A DNA stretch of 64,000 nt from an uncultured Oscillospiraceae bacterium. GTDB taxonomy: Bacteria > Bacillota > Clostridia > Oscillospirales > Oscillospiraceae. Shown here one piece after another: positions 14,845-23,812 of the stretch (the first letter of the stretch is position 1; each line of letters starts with the position of its first letter). Both the position numbers and the translations under genes were made by a program. The stretch spans positions 1 through 64,000 of the forward strand of contig CAJTUE010000007.1 in NCBI GenBank assembly GCA_910579775.1. Direction: 5' to 3'. A model generated the notes under the pieces. It did not search any database. It was not told the DNA's origin and saw nothing but the letters and a program-made list of their open reading frames with translations.

Positions 14845-17355
14845 TCACAGTAGACCGGCTTGAACGGCTCGATCTTTGTAATCGCGTTCCTGGGCCTCCT
14901 GGTAAAGCTCATCGAAGACGCCCTTGAGCTCCGCCTTCATGCGGGAAAGGGAATCATCGTCCACGGCCCCGGTCACTGTAATCTGGATGTTCGGCGCCAG
15001 GGTCACAGTAGTGGAGCTGGAGGTGCTGGAACTTCTGTTGTCGTTGGTGGTGCTGTTGGTAAAGGATTGCATGAGGCGATCCGTCTGATCCGCCGGGATG
15101 ATGGCACTACCGCCGGGTAGGATAGCGAGCTCTCCGCCCTCTTCGTTCATCCAGGTCGGGCCACCCTCGAAGTTATCTGTACCCTTCGCGTTGTGGGGGA
15201 TGTCTGCCCCGATCTTGATATTGGAAGAGGCGGAGGCTTCCTTGGCCGCCGCCGCGATCCTGGAGAAGTTGGAGATAATGCGATCCGTGCCGTTGTCGGC
15301 GGCAGAGGTCATAGCGGCCCACGCAGTTTCAGCGTCGGTCTGCATGGTTCCGTAGGCCGCCGTGGCGGACGCACCCATGGCGATGAAGTTGACGTCGGTA
15401 ATTTCCTTCGCCTCGTTGGCACTCTCCTTGACGGCGGCAGAGGAGGCCTCAGCGGCTCCCTCCACCTTGTTCTTGTAATCGGAGGTGTCCACTACCAGGG
15501 AAGTTTCCTTCGATGTCGCCTCATCGAGGCCGTCCACAGCTCCGCTCAGGTCATTTACCGCGCTCTCGCTCTCCTTCGCACCTCCGAAGAGGCCGGAGAA
15601 GAAATTGGCGACTGCCCCCACGCCGTCGGCCAGCCAACCGACAACAGAGCCCAGCACATCGGCGATGACCCCCAGCACGTCCCCGATCACGCTCAGGACG
15701 GGGCTGATTGCCTCCAGGATAGGAGATACGGCCTCAAGGAGCTTGGCAATCGGCGGTAGCAGAGCCTCGGCCAGTTTTTGGATCACAGGCACAAGGGGCT
15801 GAATAATAGCGGTGTTGAGGGTTTCGAGGATGTTCACCAGGGGCGGCATGACCGTCTCTGCGATCATGCCGACGATCCCGGCCAGAGGCGGTAGGATGGT
15901 CTGTGCCAGGTCGCCGAATACGGACAGTAATGGGACGGCCGCCTGGAAGACGGTTCCCAGGACGTCGGTTAATACCGGGAGTAAAACTTGGCCCAGCTCC
16001 ATAATGACCGGCATCGCCTGGGCGAGCCCATCGCTGAGCACGGTCACAAGTTGCATGAGCATAGGCTCGATGACGGGCCAGTTCTCAAGGATGATTCCAA
16101 AGAAGCCCTCGATGGTGGGTGCAAACTTCGCTCCGGCATCCGCCATGAACTCTCCGAAGATCCCCTTCAAGGACTTTGTGCTGTTCACCAGGCCGCCCGT
16201 GTCCTTCACGGCGGCTTGCTGGATTTTGCTACTCTGTCCGAGGAGTGCGTTCATCCTCACCTGGGCCATAGCGGCATCGTCCAGGGCGTCAAGCTGACTG
16301 CCCAGCCCCATTTCCAGAGCGGCGGCTTTCAGCGTGGCGTCGTCGATATGAACGCCGTACTCCTCCAGGGCCGCGCTGTTTCCACCGATGTAGTCCTGGA
16401 TCACGCCCAGGGCCTCGGCGTCGTCCATGGAAAAGGCGTTACCGATGTCGTAGGCCAGCGAGGTTGTGATCTTGGAGAGCTCAGAGGCGGCATCGCCGGT
16501 GATCCCCAGCTCGCCATACATGGCCTTGTTGGACACCATAAAGCCCTCGATCTCGGCGGTGGAGCGGTGAACGGAGGCGGCGTAATTCTCCACCCAGGCG
16601 GCGGCGTCGGTGCCAGCGAAGGAGGCCTCAAACTTCTTCGAGGAGCTTTCGGCGGCACCAGCGGCCTCCAGGGCCGCCTTTCCCAGGTCTTTGAGAAGGC
16701 CGATCCCTGCCTTGATTGCCTCAAGGCCTACAAAGGTTTTCAGGGCTCCGCCGATGGCATCCTTGATCTGGCCTCCGGCGTCTCCCCCAGCCTTCCCCAT
16801 GTCATCCAGGTCTTTCCGGGCATCGTCGGCCTTGTCACCCAGCTCATCAGCGTCCTTGCCAGCGGAAAGCAGGGCCTCCCCCAGCTTGGCTTTGATGGTC
16901 TGGATGGGGTGCTTGAAGGCGGTGCCGATGTTCTTCGCTCCGGCCTTCGTCTTTTTGAAGAAGGCCGTGAACTTCTTTTCGGTGAAGCCGATTGCGCCGT
17001 CAAAGCCAGCTTTCAGGCCTTTGGCGGTGCTACTGCCCGACTTGAGGGCTGTACCCATCGACTGGCTGACCGCTCTTCCGAAACTGTCGGCCTCCCGGCC
17101 CATATCCCGGAAGCCGGTTCCCACATCATCGGTGCTGTCGTCCAGATCGCCCAGGGCGTCAGCGGCCTCCCTTGCGCCCTCGGCGGCGGCGGAGGTTCCA
17201 GCCTGGATGTTGGCTCCCATGCCCACGGCGGCGTCCTCAGCCTCTTGGGCCGTGTCCACAATCTCCTCAAGGCGGTCTATCGCATCGTTGAGCTGACCGA
17301 TGGCGTCGTCAAGGCCGAAGCCCATACCAAAGGTAAGCTCGCGGTTGTCAGCCAT
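14845..17355 (-). CDS. Tape measure protein
   Basis: An 836-residue tape measure that sets tail length and helps DNA ejection. The N-terminal 200 residues are coiled-coil (FGLDDAIGQLNDAIDRLEEI), the middle has long hydrophobic stretches with repeated IxxVLxxVxxVLxxV pattern around 400-590, and the C-terminus is Ser/Thr-rich. At roughly 3 bases per residue it predicts a tail near 120 nm by the usual rule of about 1.5 angstrom per residue; this is an estimate. The ATG at 17355 follows GGAGG by 8 bases; the earlier GTG is overlapped by that site. Confidence 0.92.
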   Translation of the reverse strand: MADNRELTFGMGFGLDDAIGQLNDAIDRLEEIVDTAQEAEDAAVGMGANIQAGTSAAAEGAREAADALGDLDDSTDDVGTGFRDMGREADSFGRAVSQSMGTALKSGSSTAKGLKAGFDGAIGFTEKKFTAFFKKTKAGAKNIGTAFKHPIQTIKAKLGEALLSAGKDADELGDKADDARKDLDDMGKAGGDAGGQIKDAIGGALKTFVGLEAIKAGIGLLKDLGKAALEAAGAAESSSKKFEASFAGTDAAAWVENYAASVHRSTAEIEGFMVSNKAMYGELGITGDAASELSKITTSLAYDIGNAFSMDDAEALGVIQDYIGGNSAALEEYGVHIDDATLKAAALEMGLGSQLDALDDAAMAQVRMNALLGQSSKIQQAAVKDTGGLVNSTKSLKGIFGEFMADAGAKFAPTIEGFFGIILENWPVIEPMLMQLVTVLSDGLAQAMPVIMELGQVLLPVLTDVLGTVFQAAVPLLSVFGDLAQTILPPLAGIVGMIAETVMPPLVNILETLNTAIIQPLVPVIQKLAEALLPPIAKLLEAVSPILEAISPVLSVIGDVLGVIADVLGSVVGWLADGVGAVANFFSGLFGGAKESESAVNDLSGAVDGLDEATSKETSLVVDTSDYKNKVEGAAEASSAAVKESANEAKEITDVNFIAMGASATAAYGTMQTDAETAWAAMTSAADNGTDRIISNFSRIAAAAKEASASSNIKIGADIPHNAKGTDNFEGGPTWMNEEGGELAILPGGSAIIPADQTDRLMQSFTNSTTNDNRSSSTSSSTTVTLAPNIQITVTGAVDDDSLSRMKAELKGVFDELYQEAQERDYKDRAVQAGLL

Positions 17356-17376
17356 TGGCTCCACCTCCTTTCTGCC

Positions 17377-17413
17377 AAAAAATCAAGGGACGGCGGATCG
17401 TCCCGCCGTCCCT
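17377..17413 (-). terminator. Intrinsic terminator between tail chaperone and tape measure
   Basis: On the minus strand an 11-bp stem (17413-17403 with 17396-17386) and 6-base loop is followed by TGATTTTTT. The stop codon of the frameshifted chaperone is part of the stem. It probably reduces expression of the tape measure relative to the abundant sheath and tube. Confidence 0.7.
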
Positions 17414-17600
17414 ATTTGCGCTTTGTCCACTCTTCGTTGTAGAGAATCCGCGCCTCCACGGCCTCCTTGTACTCCGCAAGATCCATAGCCTTGAAGTCTG
17501 CATAGCTCAGGCCTTGCCCGGAGTAGACCAGAATCCAGATGTCCTTCTTCCGCTTGGCGGCCTGGATGGCGCGGGATGTGTTAAGCTCACTCGCGAAGAA
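17412..17600 (-). CDS. Tail assembly chaperone extension expressed by frameshift (GT-type)
   Basis: A 62-codon open frame overlapping the end of the chaperone gene, in the +1 frame, with no usable ATG/GTG/TTG at its beginning. It encodes SRAIQAAKRKKDIWILVYSG and a helical tail ending EEWTKRK. Position, lack of a start and size fit the second half of the G/GT chaperone pair made by programmed frameshifting in most long-tailed phages. The likely slip is TTT-C (17601-17598), where tRNA-Phe could move from UUU to UUC. The fused product would be about 147 residues. Confidence 0.7.
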   Translation of the reverse strand, partial: FFASELNTSRAIQAAKRKKDIWILVYSGQGLSYADFKAMDLAEYKEAVEARILYNEEWTKRK

Positions 17601-17853
17601 ACTGCTCGATGGCCTTGATGAGCTTTTCGGGCGTCTTCACGTCCTCACGCTCATCGAAGTAGGCCATACCATCCGCCTTGACTTCCGCCGGGGAGATCAC
17701 CACGTTCTTGAACATGGTGTCGAGGTATTTCGTGGTGTCACGCTTGCCGCCGGTCATGCCGCACTCATCGTTGACACCGAAATACCAGGTGGGGGAAACG
17801 CTCTGGAGAGTGAACTCCTGACCCCCGATAGTTACCTTCTTCTGCTTCGCCAT
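17587..17853 (-). CDS. Tail assembly chaperone (G-type)
   Basis: An 88-residue protein between tail tube and tape measure, beginning MAKQKKVTIGGQEFTLQ. Chaperones at this place coat the tape measure during tail assembly. An upstream in-frame start at 17916 is rejected because the added 21 residues are Arg/Ser-rich and non-conserved in style. The ribosome binding site is weak (AAAGGGG 13 bases upstream). It is the zero-frame product of a frameshift pair with 17412-17600. Confidence 0.72.
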   Translation of the reverse strand: MAKQKKVTIGGQEFTLQSVSPTWYFGVNDECGMTGGKRDTTKYLDTMFKNVVISPAEVKADGMAYFDEREDVKTPEKLIKAIEQFLRE

Positions 17854-17928
17854 ATACTTTCGGTAGCCCCTTTCGGATAAAGATTTAGGCCTACGCGGCC
17901 AGTTTGAAGCCCCCACGGGTGGCTATCC

Positions 17929-18342
17929 TCAGCGGAGAACCATGTGGGGAACGAAGATGTTGACCGTCACGGTGCCCTGTTCCTTCTGGCGGGCCACATC
18001 CGGCATCTTCTGGACGCGGCACTCCTCCGCGCTCATAACGAAGCCACCGGCGGCGTTGACGTCGGTAACGGTCACGGGAACGGCCTTCCGCTTGGCCTCC
18101 AGATCACGGAGGTAGGCCAGGCTGGAGGAAGTGCTCATCAGGGTCACAGCGACGACGCCGCTCTCGTTGGCGTTCTCGGAGTAGCACACGTCGCCCTTGG
18201 CCCCTACGGAGGGGGTCACGCTGTCCTCGTTGCGGGTCAGCGTAACCACGCCGTCGGAGGCAAAGCCCGTGAGGGCCCGCCCGCCGACGATGACATTGAC
18301 CTTCTTGGGATCGTAGCTTGCGATCTCAATACCCTTGCCCAT
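17929..18342 (-). CDS. Tail tube protein (DUF3277-like)
   Basis: A 137-residue beta-rich protein with YDPKKVNVIVGGRALTGF at the start and ARQKEQGTVTVNIFVPH at the end, fitting the inner tail tube of small contractile phages. It directly follows the sheath gene, the standard order. It forms the tube through which DNA passes. Confidence 0.82.
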   Translation of the reverse strand: MGKGIEIASYDPKKVNVIVGGRALTGFASDGVVTLTRNEDSVTPSVGAKGDVCYSENANESGVVAVTLMSTSSSLAYLRDLEAKRKAVPVTVTDVNAAGGFVMSAEECRVQKMPDVARQKEQGTVTVNIFVPHMVLR

Positions 18343-18360
18343 AGCTCAAAGTCTCCTTTC

Positions 18361-19422
18361 TTATTTCAGAGTGGCCCGGAGGACGCCCTTGACCTTGGAC
18401 GAATGAACCGCGCCCTCGATCTGAGCCTCCCAGGTGATGTCAGGCATGACGCGCTTCTTGATCTGATCCTCGGTGGCGTCGGCAAACTTGGGCACCTTGA
18501 CGGTAAAGACGCCCTGCTTGCTCTCCGGGTCGGTGGCGATGATCCCCAGGCTGGTGGCCTCATTGAGGGTCTGGAAGACGCCGGAGGCGACAATGGCGAA
18601 GCCTTCATCGCCGTAGTCGATCTTCCCGTTGGACAGGAAGATGTCATACAGCTTCTCCCTCATGGTCTTGGCAACGTGGTCGGCGCCCATCTGGACGTCG
18701 ATGAACTCGCCGTCGGCGCACACACCTTCCTTCACGAACTCCCGCTTGTACTCCACGGTGAGGAAGTTGATGTTGGCCTCCTCCAGGGCGTCGCGCTCCG
18801 CCTCGGTGAGATCGGGAACGCTGATCCCATCGGGCCGCTTGAACTTCCACGTCACGCTCTCCGGGTAGAAGGGGCCGACGTTGCCCAGGTAGGCGGCATC
18901 GGCGTACTCACCCACCTTTTCGGGATCACAGTAGATGAGGATGGAACGGCGGTTCCGCACCGCCAGCTTCTTGTTGGTGGTCTGACCGAAATAGAGCTTG
19001 CGGTGATCCTCGACCCCGGCCCCCAGCTCCGCTTCGGTGGGCTCGGTGCTCTCAGCCCAGGCGGCCAGGGCGGTGATGTAGGAATCCTCCACCTGATCGG
19101 TCAGAACCATATAGAAGTCGTTGTCCTTCTCCCGCAGGGCCTCGATGTTGGCGATCAAGGCGGCGGCGTTCTCAGGCGGCTCGAAGCCGACGATCTTGAC
19201 CTTGCGAATGAGGGTGTCGGCGAGGGTGGTCTTCCCCTGATTGAACAGGGCCGCCGCCATAGACGCCACCTTCTTGTCCGGGAAGTCCTTTTTGATGACC
19301 TCCAGATCGCGGTAGACGGCGCACTCCTTGGCTCCCTCAGTGGAAACCAGAAGGATGTCCAGGCTATCCGAGCCGTTGGGCTTCGCGTCGGTGCTGACGG
19401 CCACGATCACGCTTTTGGGCAT
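18361..19422 (-). CDS. Tail sheath protein (DUF3383-like)
   Basis: A 353-residue contractile sheath subunit. It starts MPKSVIVAVSTDAKP, has the LTDQVEDSYITALAAWAES segment in the middle and a C-terminal domain ending in EGAVHSSKVKGVLRATLK that likely interlocks with neighbours. The ATG at 19422 has AAGGAG 8 bases upstream, better placed than the GTG at 19431. It establishes that the tail is contractile. Confidence 0.88.
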   Translation of the reverse strand: MPKSVIVAVSTDAKPNGSDSLDILLVSTEGAKECAVYRDLEVIKKDFPDKKVASMAAALFNQGKTTLADTLIRKVKIVGFEPPENAAALIANIEALREKDNDFYMVLTDQVEDSYITALAAWAESTEPTEAELGAGVEDHRKLYFGQTTNKKLAVRNRRSILIYCDPEKVGEYADAAYLGNVGPFYPESVTWKFKRPDGISVPDLTEAERDALEEANINFLTVEYKREFVKEGVCADGEFIDVQMGADHVAKTMREKLYDIFLSNGKIDYGDEGFAIVASGVFQTLNEATSLGIIATDPESKQGVFTVKVPKFADATEDQIKKRVMPDITWEAQIEGAVHSSKVKGVLRATLK

Positions 19423-19427
19423 AATAA

Positions 19428-19967
19428 TCACTCCTTACTTTGTTTTGCTGTCACATTTCCGATGGCTCCCACGCTCACCCGGTCTTCCCTGGTATAGCGG
19501 AGGCGCACATCGAACCCGAAGCGCCGCCCCATCTCATCGAGCTCAAGGGCGTCGCGGTTGGACGCTCCAGATACCTCCACGACGACAAAACCGGCCCTTG
19601 CGATCTGCTGTCGCCCGGTGTGAAGGAAGAAGCCCTGGGCCAGCGTTGCCAGCTCCAGGGCCTCATCTGCCCCCAGGATGTAGACCTGAGAGCCGTCTTT
19701 ATCGACGGTTCGGTTGATACTGCAAGCAGTAAAAGAAAATGTGGCTGTCGGCTGCTCTGCCCGGACAACCACAACGTCATCTTCTCCCTTACCCGCTTCC
19801 CTGGAGTAGTGTCCCAGGCTCCCGTCAGGGATGTAATCAGTGGTGACGGAGTAGACCACGAAGGGGGGCTCTGCCTCCGGCTGAACCTGAGAATCAAGGA
19901 TGACAGGGTGCCCCAGGGCGGCGCTCATGGCGGCAATCAAGGCGTTCCTCTTCTCGACAAAGGTCAT
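19428..19967 (-). CDS. Phage neck terminator protein (gp12-like)
   Basis: A 179-residue protein with PPFVVYSVTTDYIPDGSLG and a C-terminal LDEMGRRFGFDVRLRYT segment, the pattern of neck/tail terminator proteins (LIC_12616-like) of small contractile phages. It caps the tail tube for head joining. It stands just before the sheath gene and overlaps the preceding gene by four bases. Confidence 0.72.
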   Translation of the reverse strand: MTFVEKRNALIAAMSAALGHPVILDSQVQPEAEPPFVVYSVTTDYIPDGSLGHYSREAGKGEDDVVVVRAEQPTATFSFTACSINRTVDKDGSQVYILGADEALELATLAQGFFLHTGRQQIARAGFVVVEVSGASNRDALELDEMGRRFGFDVRLRYTREDRVSVGAIGNVTAKQSKE

Positions 19968-20338
19968 TTGGGAGATGCGCCTCCTCTCGCCTCAACGAGG
20001 TATCGCTTCATGGGGTGGATGCTGTTATGTCCCAGCTCCCCGGTAACGGTGTAGGTGATCTTAGTGTCAGGGTCATACACCTGGGCCCCCACCTTGAGGG
20101 TGTGCCCATTGGTGTAGACCTTTTCGGTGATGTCAGTGACCGTCCCGGTGAACTCGCGCCGGAGGTCTTTGTCACTGACCGGGAGGACGGCCCCCTGGAA
20201 GGGAATCTCGCCAGGGGCGGTGGGAACCCACTGACCGCCCTTCTCCTGGTCGATTGCCCCGCCGGTCTCCATTTCAAACATCTGGTGAAGAAGGCCGCCG
20301 GGTATCATGGGCTGTGCCATTTTGAACGGTGTTCCCAT
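19964..20338 (-). CDS. Head closure / head-tail connector protein
   Basis: A 124-residue beta-barrel-type protein (EFTGTVTDITEKVYTNGHTL, YDPDTKITYTVTGELG). Size and position between the gp10-like and terminator genes fit a head closure protein that seals the portal after packaging. It shares one base with the upstream stop. Assignment is mainly by synteny. Confidence 0.6.
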   Translation of the reverse strand: MGTPFKMAQPMIPGGLLHQMFEMETGGAIDQEKGGQWVPTAPGEIPFQGAVLPVSDKDLRREFTGTVTDITEKVYTNGHTLKVGAQVYDPDTKITYTVTGELGHNSIHPMKRYLVEARGGASPK

Positions 20339-20982
20339 TATGATTCCTCCACTTTGAACGTGATAGAGTTTCTGAGCCGCCCGGTCACGATGAGGGGCTT
20401 GTCGGCGTAGGACGGCGCTCTGTCCCTCTGAATACTGCCCTTGGGGGCGAAGTGGCTCGCCTCCTCCATGTACTGCTGAATAAGCTCAACGGCCTTGCCG
20501 CCGATCCACTCCGCCGCCCCCCTTGCGGTCTGGCGGCCTTGGTATATCTCAGCGACCTCAGCCTGGACGATCTCGGTCAGCCTGTCCTTGTTGGCGTCAT
20601 ACCCGGCCCGGATGAAGCTCCGCTCCGGGATCGTAACAGATGGGAGGAGGAGAAACAGGAACACCAGGTCGTCCCCTCCCTTCTTCTTCCTCTTGCGCTG
20701 TTTCTCAACGACGCCGAAGACGTAGCCCGCCTCCGAGGTGATAAAGAAGAGGCCGGGGAAGTCCCTGGGGCTCTTGTCGTAACTCTGCTTGTTGATCGGG
20801 ATGCAGAGGTTCTTCGCTGACTTCGCCGTGATGGTGGCCCCGTACTCATGGACGCGGGCGATGGTGAGGATGTCGCTGTCAGCGTCGCCCTGGATTCCGA
20901 CCTTGATCCTCAGCCGCCCCAGGAGCTCCATCTCATCCCGCACCTTCTTGAGGAACGGGATCACCTCATCCTTCGTCTTCAT
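20338..20982 (-). CDS. HK97 gp10-like / minor virion protein
   Basis: A 214-residue protein with VKVGIQGDADSDILTIARVHEYGA, the hallmark of the gp10/gpG-like minor structural family that works at the head-tail joint. A Lys/Arg-rich insertion (KQRKRKKKGGDD) and hydrophobic stretch lie near residue 100. The C-terminal YADKPLIVTGRLRNSITFKV segment is also typical. It stands between the connector adaptor and head closure genes. Confidence 0.7.
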   Translation of the reverse strand: MKTKDEVIPFLKKVRDEMELLGRLRIKVGIQGDADSDILTIARVHEYGATITAKSAKNLCIPINKQSYDKSPRDFPGLFFITSEAGYVFGVVEKQRKRKKKGGDDLVFLFLLLPSVTIPERSFIRAGYDANKDRLTEIVQAEVAEIYQGRQTARGAAEWIGGKAVELIQQYMEEASHFAPKGSIQRDRAPSYADKPLIVTGRLRNSITFKVEES

Positions 20983-20985
20983 GGC

Positions 20986-21636
20986 CTACCACCTCATGTA
21001 GTGGGCGAGGGTGTCCATCCAGGAGCTCCGGGGCTCTTTGTCGAAAGTCCAGGAAACATCCGAGATAGAGAACGCCGCGAGGCCCTGGGCCCCGTTACGC
21101 AAGATGGAAAACTCTTGTTCGGCAATCCCCCACACAATATCAGTGATGTCGGCGGGGAGATCGGAGGGCTCATCCGCGGTGGCATCCTTCGGGAGGATAT
21201 AGCCAGCCGTGAATTTGACCTCCAGGTATCGGCTCAGGGTTTGGAAGTCCATCGCAAGACCGGCGGCGTAGCCCCTGAGAGGCCAGCCAGCGTCCCGGTA
21301 CAGAACGCCAACATCACCGCCCATGGAGAAGTCATAGCTCCTGGGGTCAATGATGGTGCCGGTGGCGATGTCCTTGACGTACTCAACCTCGCGGATGGGA
21401 AATTGGTTGAGTACAAGCTCTTGGTGGCCGGGGGCGGCGTACCTATGGGTGTAGGTCGCCCGCCCGAACTTCCGGCCTGTAATTGTCTCCACCCAGGCAG
21501 AAGCGGAATTGATGAGGCGGATGATGTTATTCTTGACGGTTTCATCGTCGATGTCCGCCGGAATCCCCAGCCGCTCCATCGTGTCCTCAAGGGTGCTCAT
21601 GGCATTGTCGGCCAGTTTAACGGTCTTCCCTGCCAT
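20986..21636 (-). CDS. Head-tail connector adaptor (gp6-like)
   Basis: A 216-residue mainly helical protein with NNIIRLINSASAWVETITGR near residue 37 and LEVKFTAGYILPKD near 140, as in gp6/gp15-type adaptors that bind under the portal. It lies downstream of capsid genes and before gp10, which is the standard order. Confidence 0.75.
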   Translation of the reverse strand: MAGKTVKLADNAMSTLEDTMERLGIPADIDDETVKNNIIRLINSASAWVETITGRKFGRATYTHRYAAPGHQELVLNQFPIREVEYVKDIATGTIIDPRSYDFSMGGDVGVLYRDAGWPLRGYAAGLAMDFQTLSRYLEVKFTAGYILPKDATADEPSDLPADITDIVWGIAEQEFSILRNGAQGLAAFSISDVSWTFDKEPRSSWMDTLAHYMRW

Positions 21637-21666
21637 GGTGTCGCCTCCCTTCCTGGGGAGGCGGGC

Positions 21667-21789
21667 TTACTCGCCCGCCTCCTCCTTCTTCTTGCCTTCG
21701 CCAGTGGCGGCCCCCTTCTTCTCCTTGGGGCCACTTTCCCGCTTGTTCTCGGCGGGTTTCTGCTCAACGGGGGTATAGACCCTTGCCAT
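21667..21789 (-). CDS. Very small Lys/Glu-rich phage protein
   Basis: A 40-residue protein (MARVYTPVEQKPAENK then charged repeats). It has a good ribosome binding site (GGAGG at 8 bases) and lies between the decoration-like and connector genes, where small charged proteins are often found. The function is unknown. It is too short for usual gene calling. Confidence 0.6.
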   Translation of the reverse strand: MARVYTPVEQKPAENKRESGPKEKKGAATGEGKKKEEAGE

Positions 21790-21825
21790 AGCTAAAACCT
21801 CCTTACGCGGCCTCTGAGGGCCAAA

Positions 21826-22182
21826 TTAGACGGGAGCCTCCACGCTGTCGCCCAGAGCGACGGCGTAGGTGGCGGCCGCGTCGGTGCCGGTGAGGGAGGC
21901 GGTGATCTTGATGAACCGCTTGCACCCCACCAGGTCGATGTCGAAGTTGGCGATCTCGCCCTCCTTGATGTCGCCGGTGGGGCCGTTCTTCACGATCACC
22001 ATGGGATCGGGCACGTCCTCGAAAGTGCCGTCGGCGGTGTCGCAGTGGGTGATGGCGATGGCGCTGAGGGTGCCCTTGCTGATCTTGGCGGCAAAGATGG
22101 CGCTGAGGAAGCCCTCGCGGTCAATGGCCTCGCCGCTGGTACAGGGGATGATCTTGTTGCTCTGGATAAGCTGACGCTTCAT
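21826..22182 (-). CDS. Putative capsid decoration protein
   Basis: A 118-residue beta-rich protein following the capsid gene. It starts MKRQLIQSNKIIPCTSG and contains ITHCDTADGTFEDVPDP. Position, size and the likely need for high expression (strong AGGAGG site) suggest a head decoration or stabilisation protein. No motif proves it. Confidence 0.5.
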   Translation of the reverse strand: MKRQLIQSNKIIPCTSGEAIDREGFLSAIFAAKISKGTLSAIAITHCDTADGTFEDVPDPMVIVKNGPTGDIKEGEIANFDIDLVGCKRFIKITASLTGTDAAATYAVALGDSVEAPV

Positions 22183-22209
22183 GGTGTAGTCCTCCTAAAA
22201 GATTATTTT

Positions 22210-22235
22210 ACCGGGCCCCGCTGAGGGGGCCCGGT
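22210..22235. other. Strong hairpin between capsid and decoration genes
   Basis: A perfect 10-bp stem (22210-22219 with 22226-22235) with 6-base loop. On the minus strand it follows the decoration gene's upstream region in the order capsid stop, then decoration start. The bases after it are A-rich, not T-rich, so it may stabilise the capsid mRNA 3' end rather than terminate. Confidence 0.5.
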
Positions 22236-22241
22236 GCCGGA

Positions 22242-23798
22242 TTAAAACGCCTTGATGTTCTTGACGTGGGTGAAGCTCTCCTTGTGGCGGGCCGCGATGT
22301 CCACATACATGAGGGCGCGGGTGGCGGCCAGGTTCTCCTCAAAGGCGTTGTGCTGAACGCCGTCCTCATCCACCCAGGAGCCGTCCAGGGTGGTGTAGGT
22401 CTCCAGGCCCATCTGCTCGCCCACCAGGAGGTCGGCCCAGTTGCCGAAGCACAGCTCAGTGAGGCCGTCGGCGGAGGTGGCAATCTGGTTGCTGACCTTG
22501 TAGGGCAGGCCCAGGAGCTTGCCAGCGGTCATCTCGTCGCGGTAGATGTAAGCGCCGGTGGTGGTCTTCATGTTCATCAGGTAGCCTTCCAGGATGGAGT
22601 TGAAGGCCCAGCCCAGCTTCTGGTCGTCAACATTCTTGGACAGAACCAGGGAGCGGAGGTACACGGGGAAGTCGGCGGTGATCTTACCGGCGGCATCGGC
22701 CAGGTCGGTGTTGCCCAGCTTCTTGGCGTCGATGTGCTCAACCTCCTTGTCGGTGAAGACGCCCATGGGCTGGAACTCGCCGCCGGTGCCGAACATAGCG
22801 CCGAAGTCGAGGCCCAGCTCCATCCGGCGGGTCAGATCGTTGGCGAAGAGCTGATCGGCGGAGAAGTTGGTGCTCATCAGGAGCTCGCGGGTCTGGGGCA
22901 CAATGGCCTCCAGCCGCTTCGCGGAGAGCTTGATGTTGCCGTAGGTGGGCTCGGTCTTGGCGATCTTCCGGGCCTCACCGCCCCAGGTGGCACGGGCACC
23001 GCCGGTCATCTTGGGAATGGTGAGGTTGCCATTCGCCATAGGCACCTTCTGAGCACCCAGCTCGAAGATCACGGTCTTGGAGTACAGGAGCTCGATGATC
23101 TGATCCAGGTAAATTTCCGGGATCAGATAGCCGCCGCTGGAGGGGTTGGTGGCGGACAGGGCCTTGAACTCGCGGGCCATATCCGCGTCGTCATACTTCT
23201 TCTTGGCGTAGAAGGAGGCGGCATCAGGATCATGCCGCCCGAAGACGTCCAGGCACTTGATCGCACGGGCGAGCTGGATCGCGGGCGGGACGCTCTTCTT
23301 GCTGGAAGGGGTGTCGCCGGGGCGGCTCATGTAGATGGCGCTGTACTTCCGCTGGGCGGGAGCGGGGGCCGCCTTCCGGGCCGCCGCCTTCTTCTGACGG
23401 GCGCGGGGCGCGGGGGTGTCCTTCTCCTCGCCCTCCTCATCGTCGCCCTTCTCCTCGCTCTCAGGATCGTCGCCCTTGGCGTCGGCCTCCAGGAGCTCGG
23501 CCACGGCCTCCATGACCTCATCGGCGGTGATGTCGCCCAGCTCCTCGCCGTCCTCCTTGAGGGACTTGCGCTTCTCAGCCACAACGTCCATAGCCTGCTC
23601 AATGAGGCTGGAGATGTCGGCGGGGGCGGCCTCGACGGCGGGATCGCCGCCCTCCTCGCCTTCCGCCTTCTCCTCCTCGCGCTCATCCATGACCTCCTTG
23701 ACACAGGCCTTGATCTTCTCCATGAGCTCATCGGATTCCATCTTCATAGACTTCCGCTGGGGGGCGCTGTTCTTGGTCTGGGGAATGTACTTGCTCAT
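22242..23798 (-). CDS. Major capsid protein (HK97 fold) with N-terminal scaffold-like region
   Basis: A 518-residue protein. Residues 1-170 are highly charged (Glu/Lys/Arg, EEEKAEGEEGGD) and resemble the delta/scaffold domain removed by the prohead protease. The rest is the HK97-type capsid: SSGGYLIPEIYLDQIIELLY near 225, ANGNLTIPKMTGGARATWGGEA near 262, and the P-domain end (TLDGSWVDEDGVQHNAFEENLAATRA). It follows the protease gene by 14 bases. The likely processing site is in the linker before residue 180. Confidence 0.9.
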   Translation of the reverse strand: MSKYIPQTKNSAPQRKSMKMESDELMEKIKACVKEVMDEREEEKAEGEEGGDPAVEAAPADISSLIEQAMDVVAEKRKSLKEDGEELGDITADEVMEAVAELLEADAKGDDPESEEKGDDEEGEEKDTPAPRARQKKAAARKAAPAPAQRKYSAIYMSRPGDTPSSKKSVPPAIQLARAIKCLDVFGRHDPDAASFYAKKKYDDADMAREFKALSATNPSSGGYLIPEIYLDQIIELLYSKTVIFELGAQKVPMANGNLTIPKMTGGARATWGGEARKIAKTEPTYGNIKLSAKRLEAIVPQTRELLMSTNFSADQLFANDLTRRMELGLDFGAMFGTGGEFQPMGVFTDKEVEHIDAKKLGNTDLADAAGKITADFPVYLRSLVLSKNVDDQKLGWAFNSILEGYLMNMKTTTGAYIYRDEMTAGKLLGLPYKVSNQIATSADGLTELCFGNWADLLVGEQMGLETYTTLDGSWVDEDGVQHNAFEENLAATRALMYVDIAARHKESFTHVKNIKAF

Positions 23799-23812
23799 TT
23801 CTGTTGTCCTCC

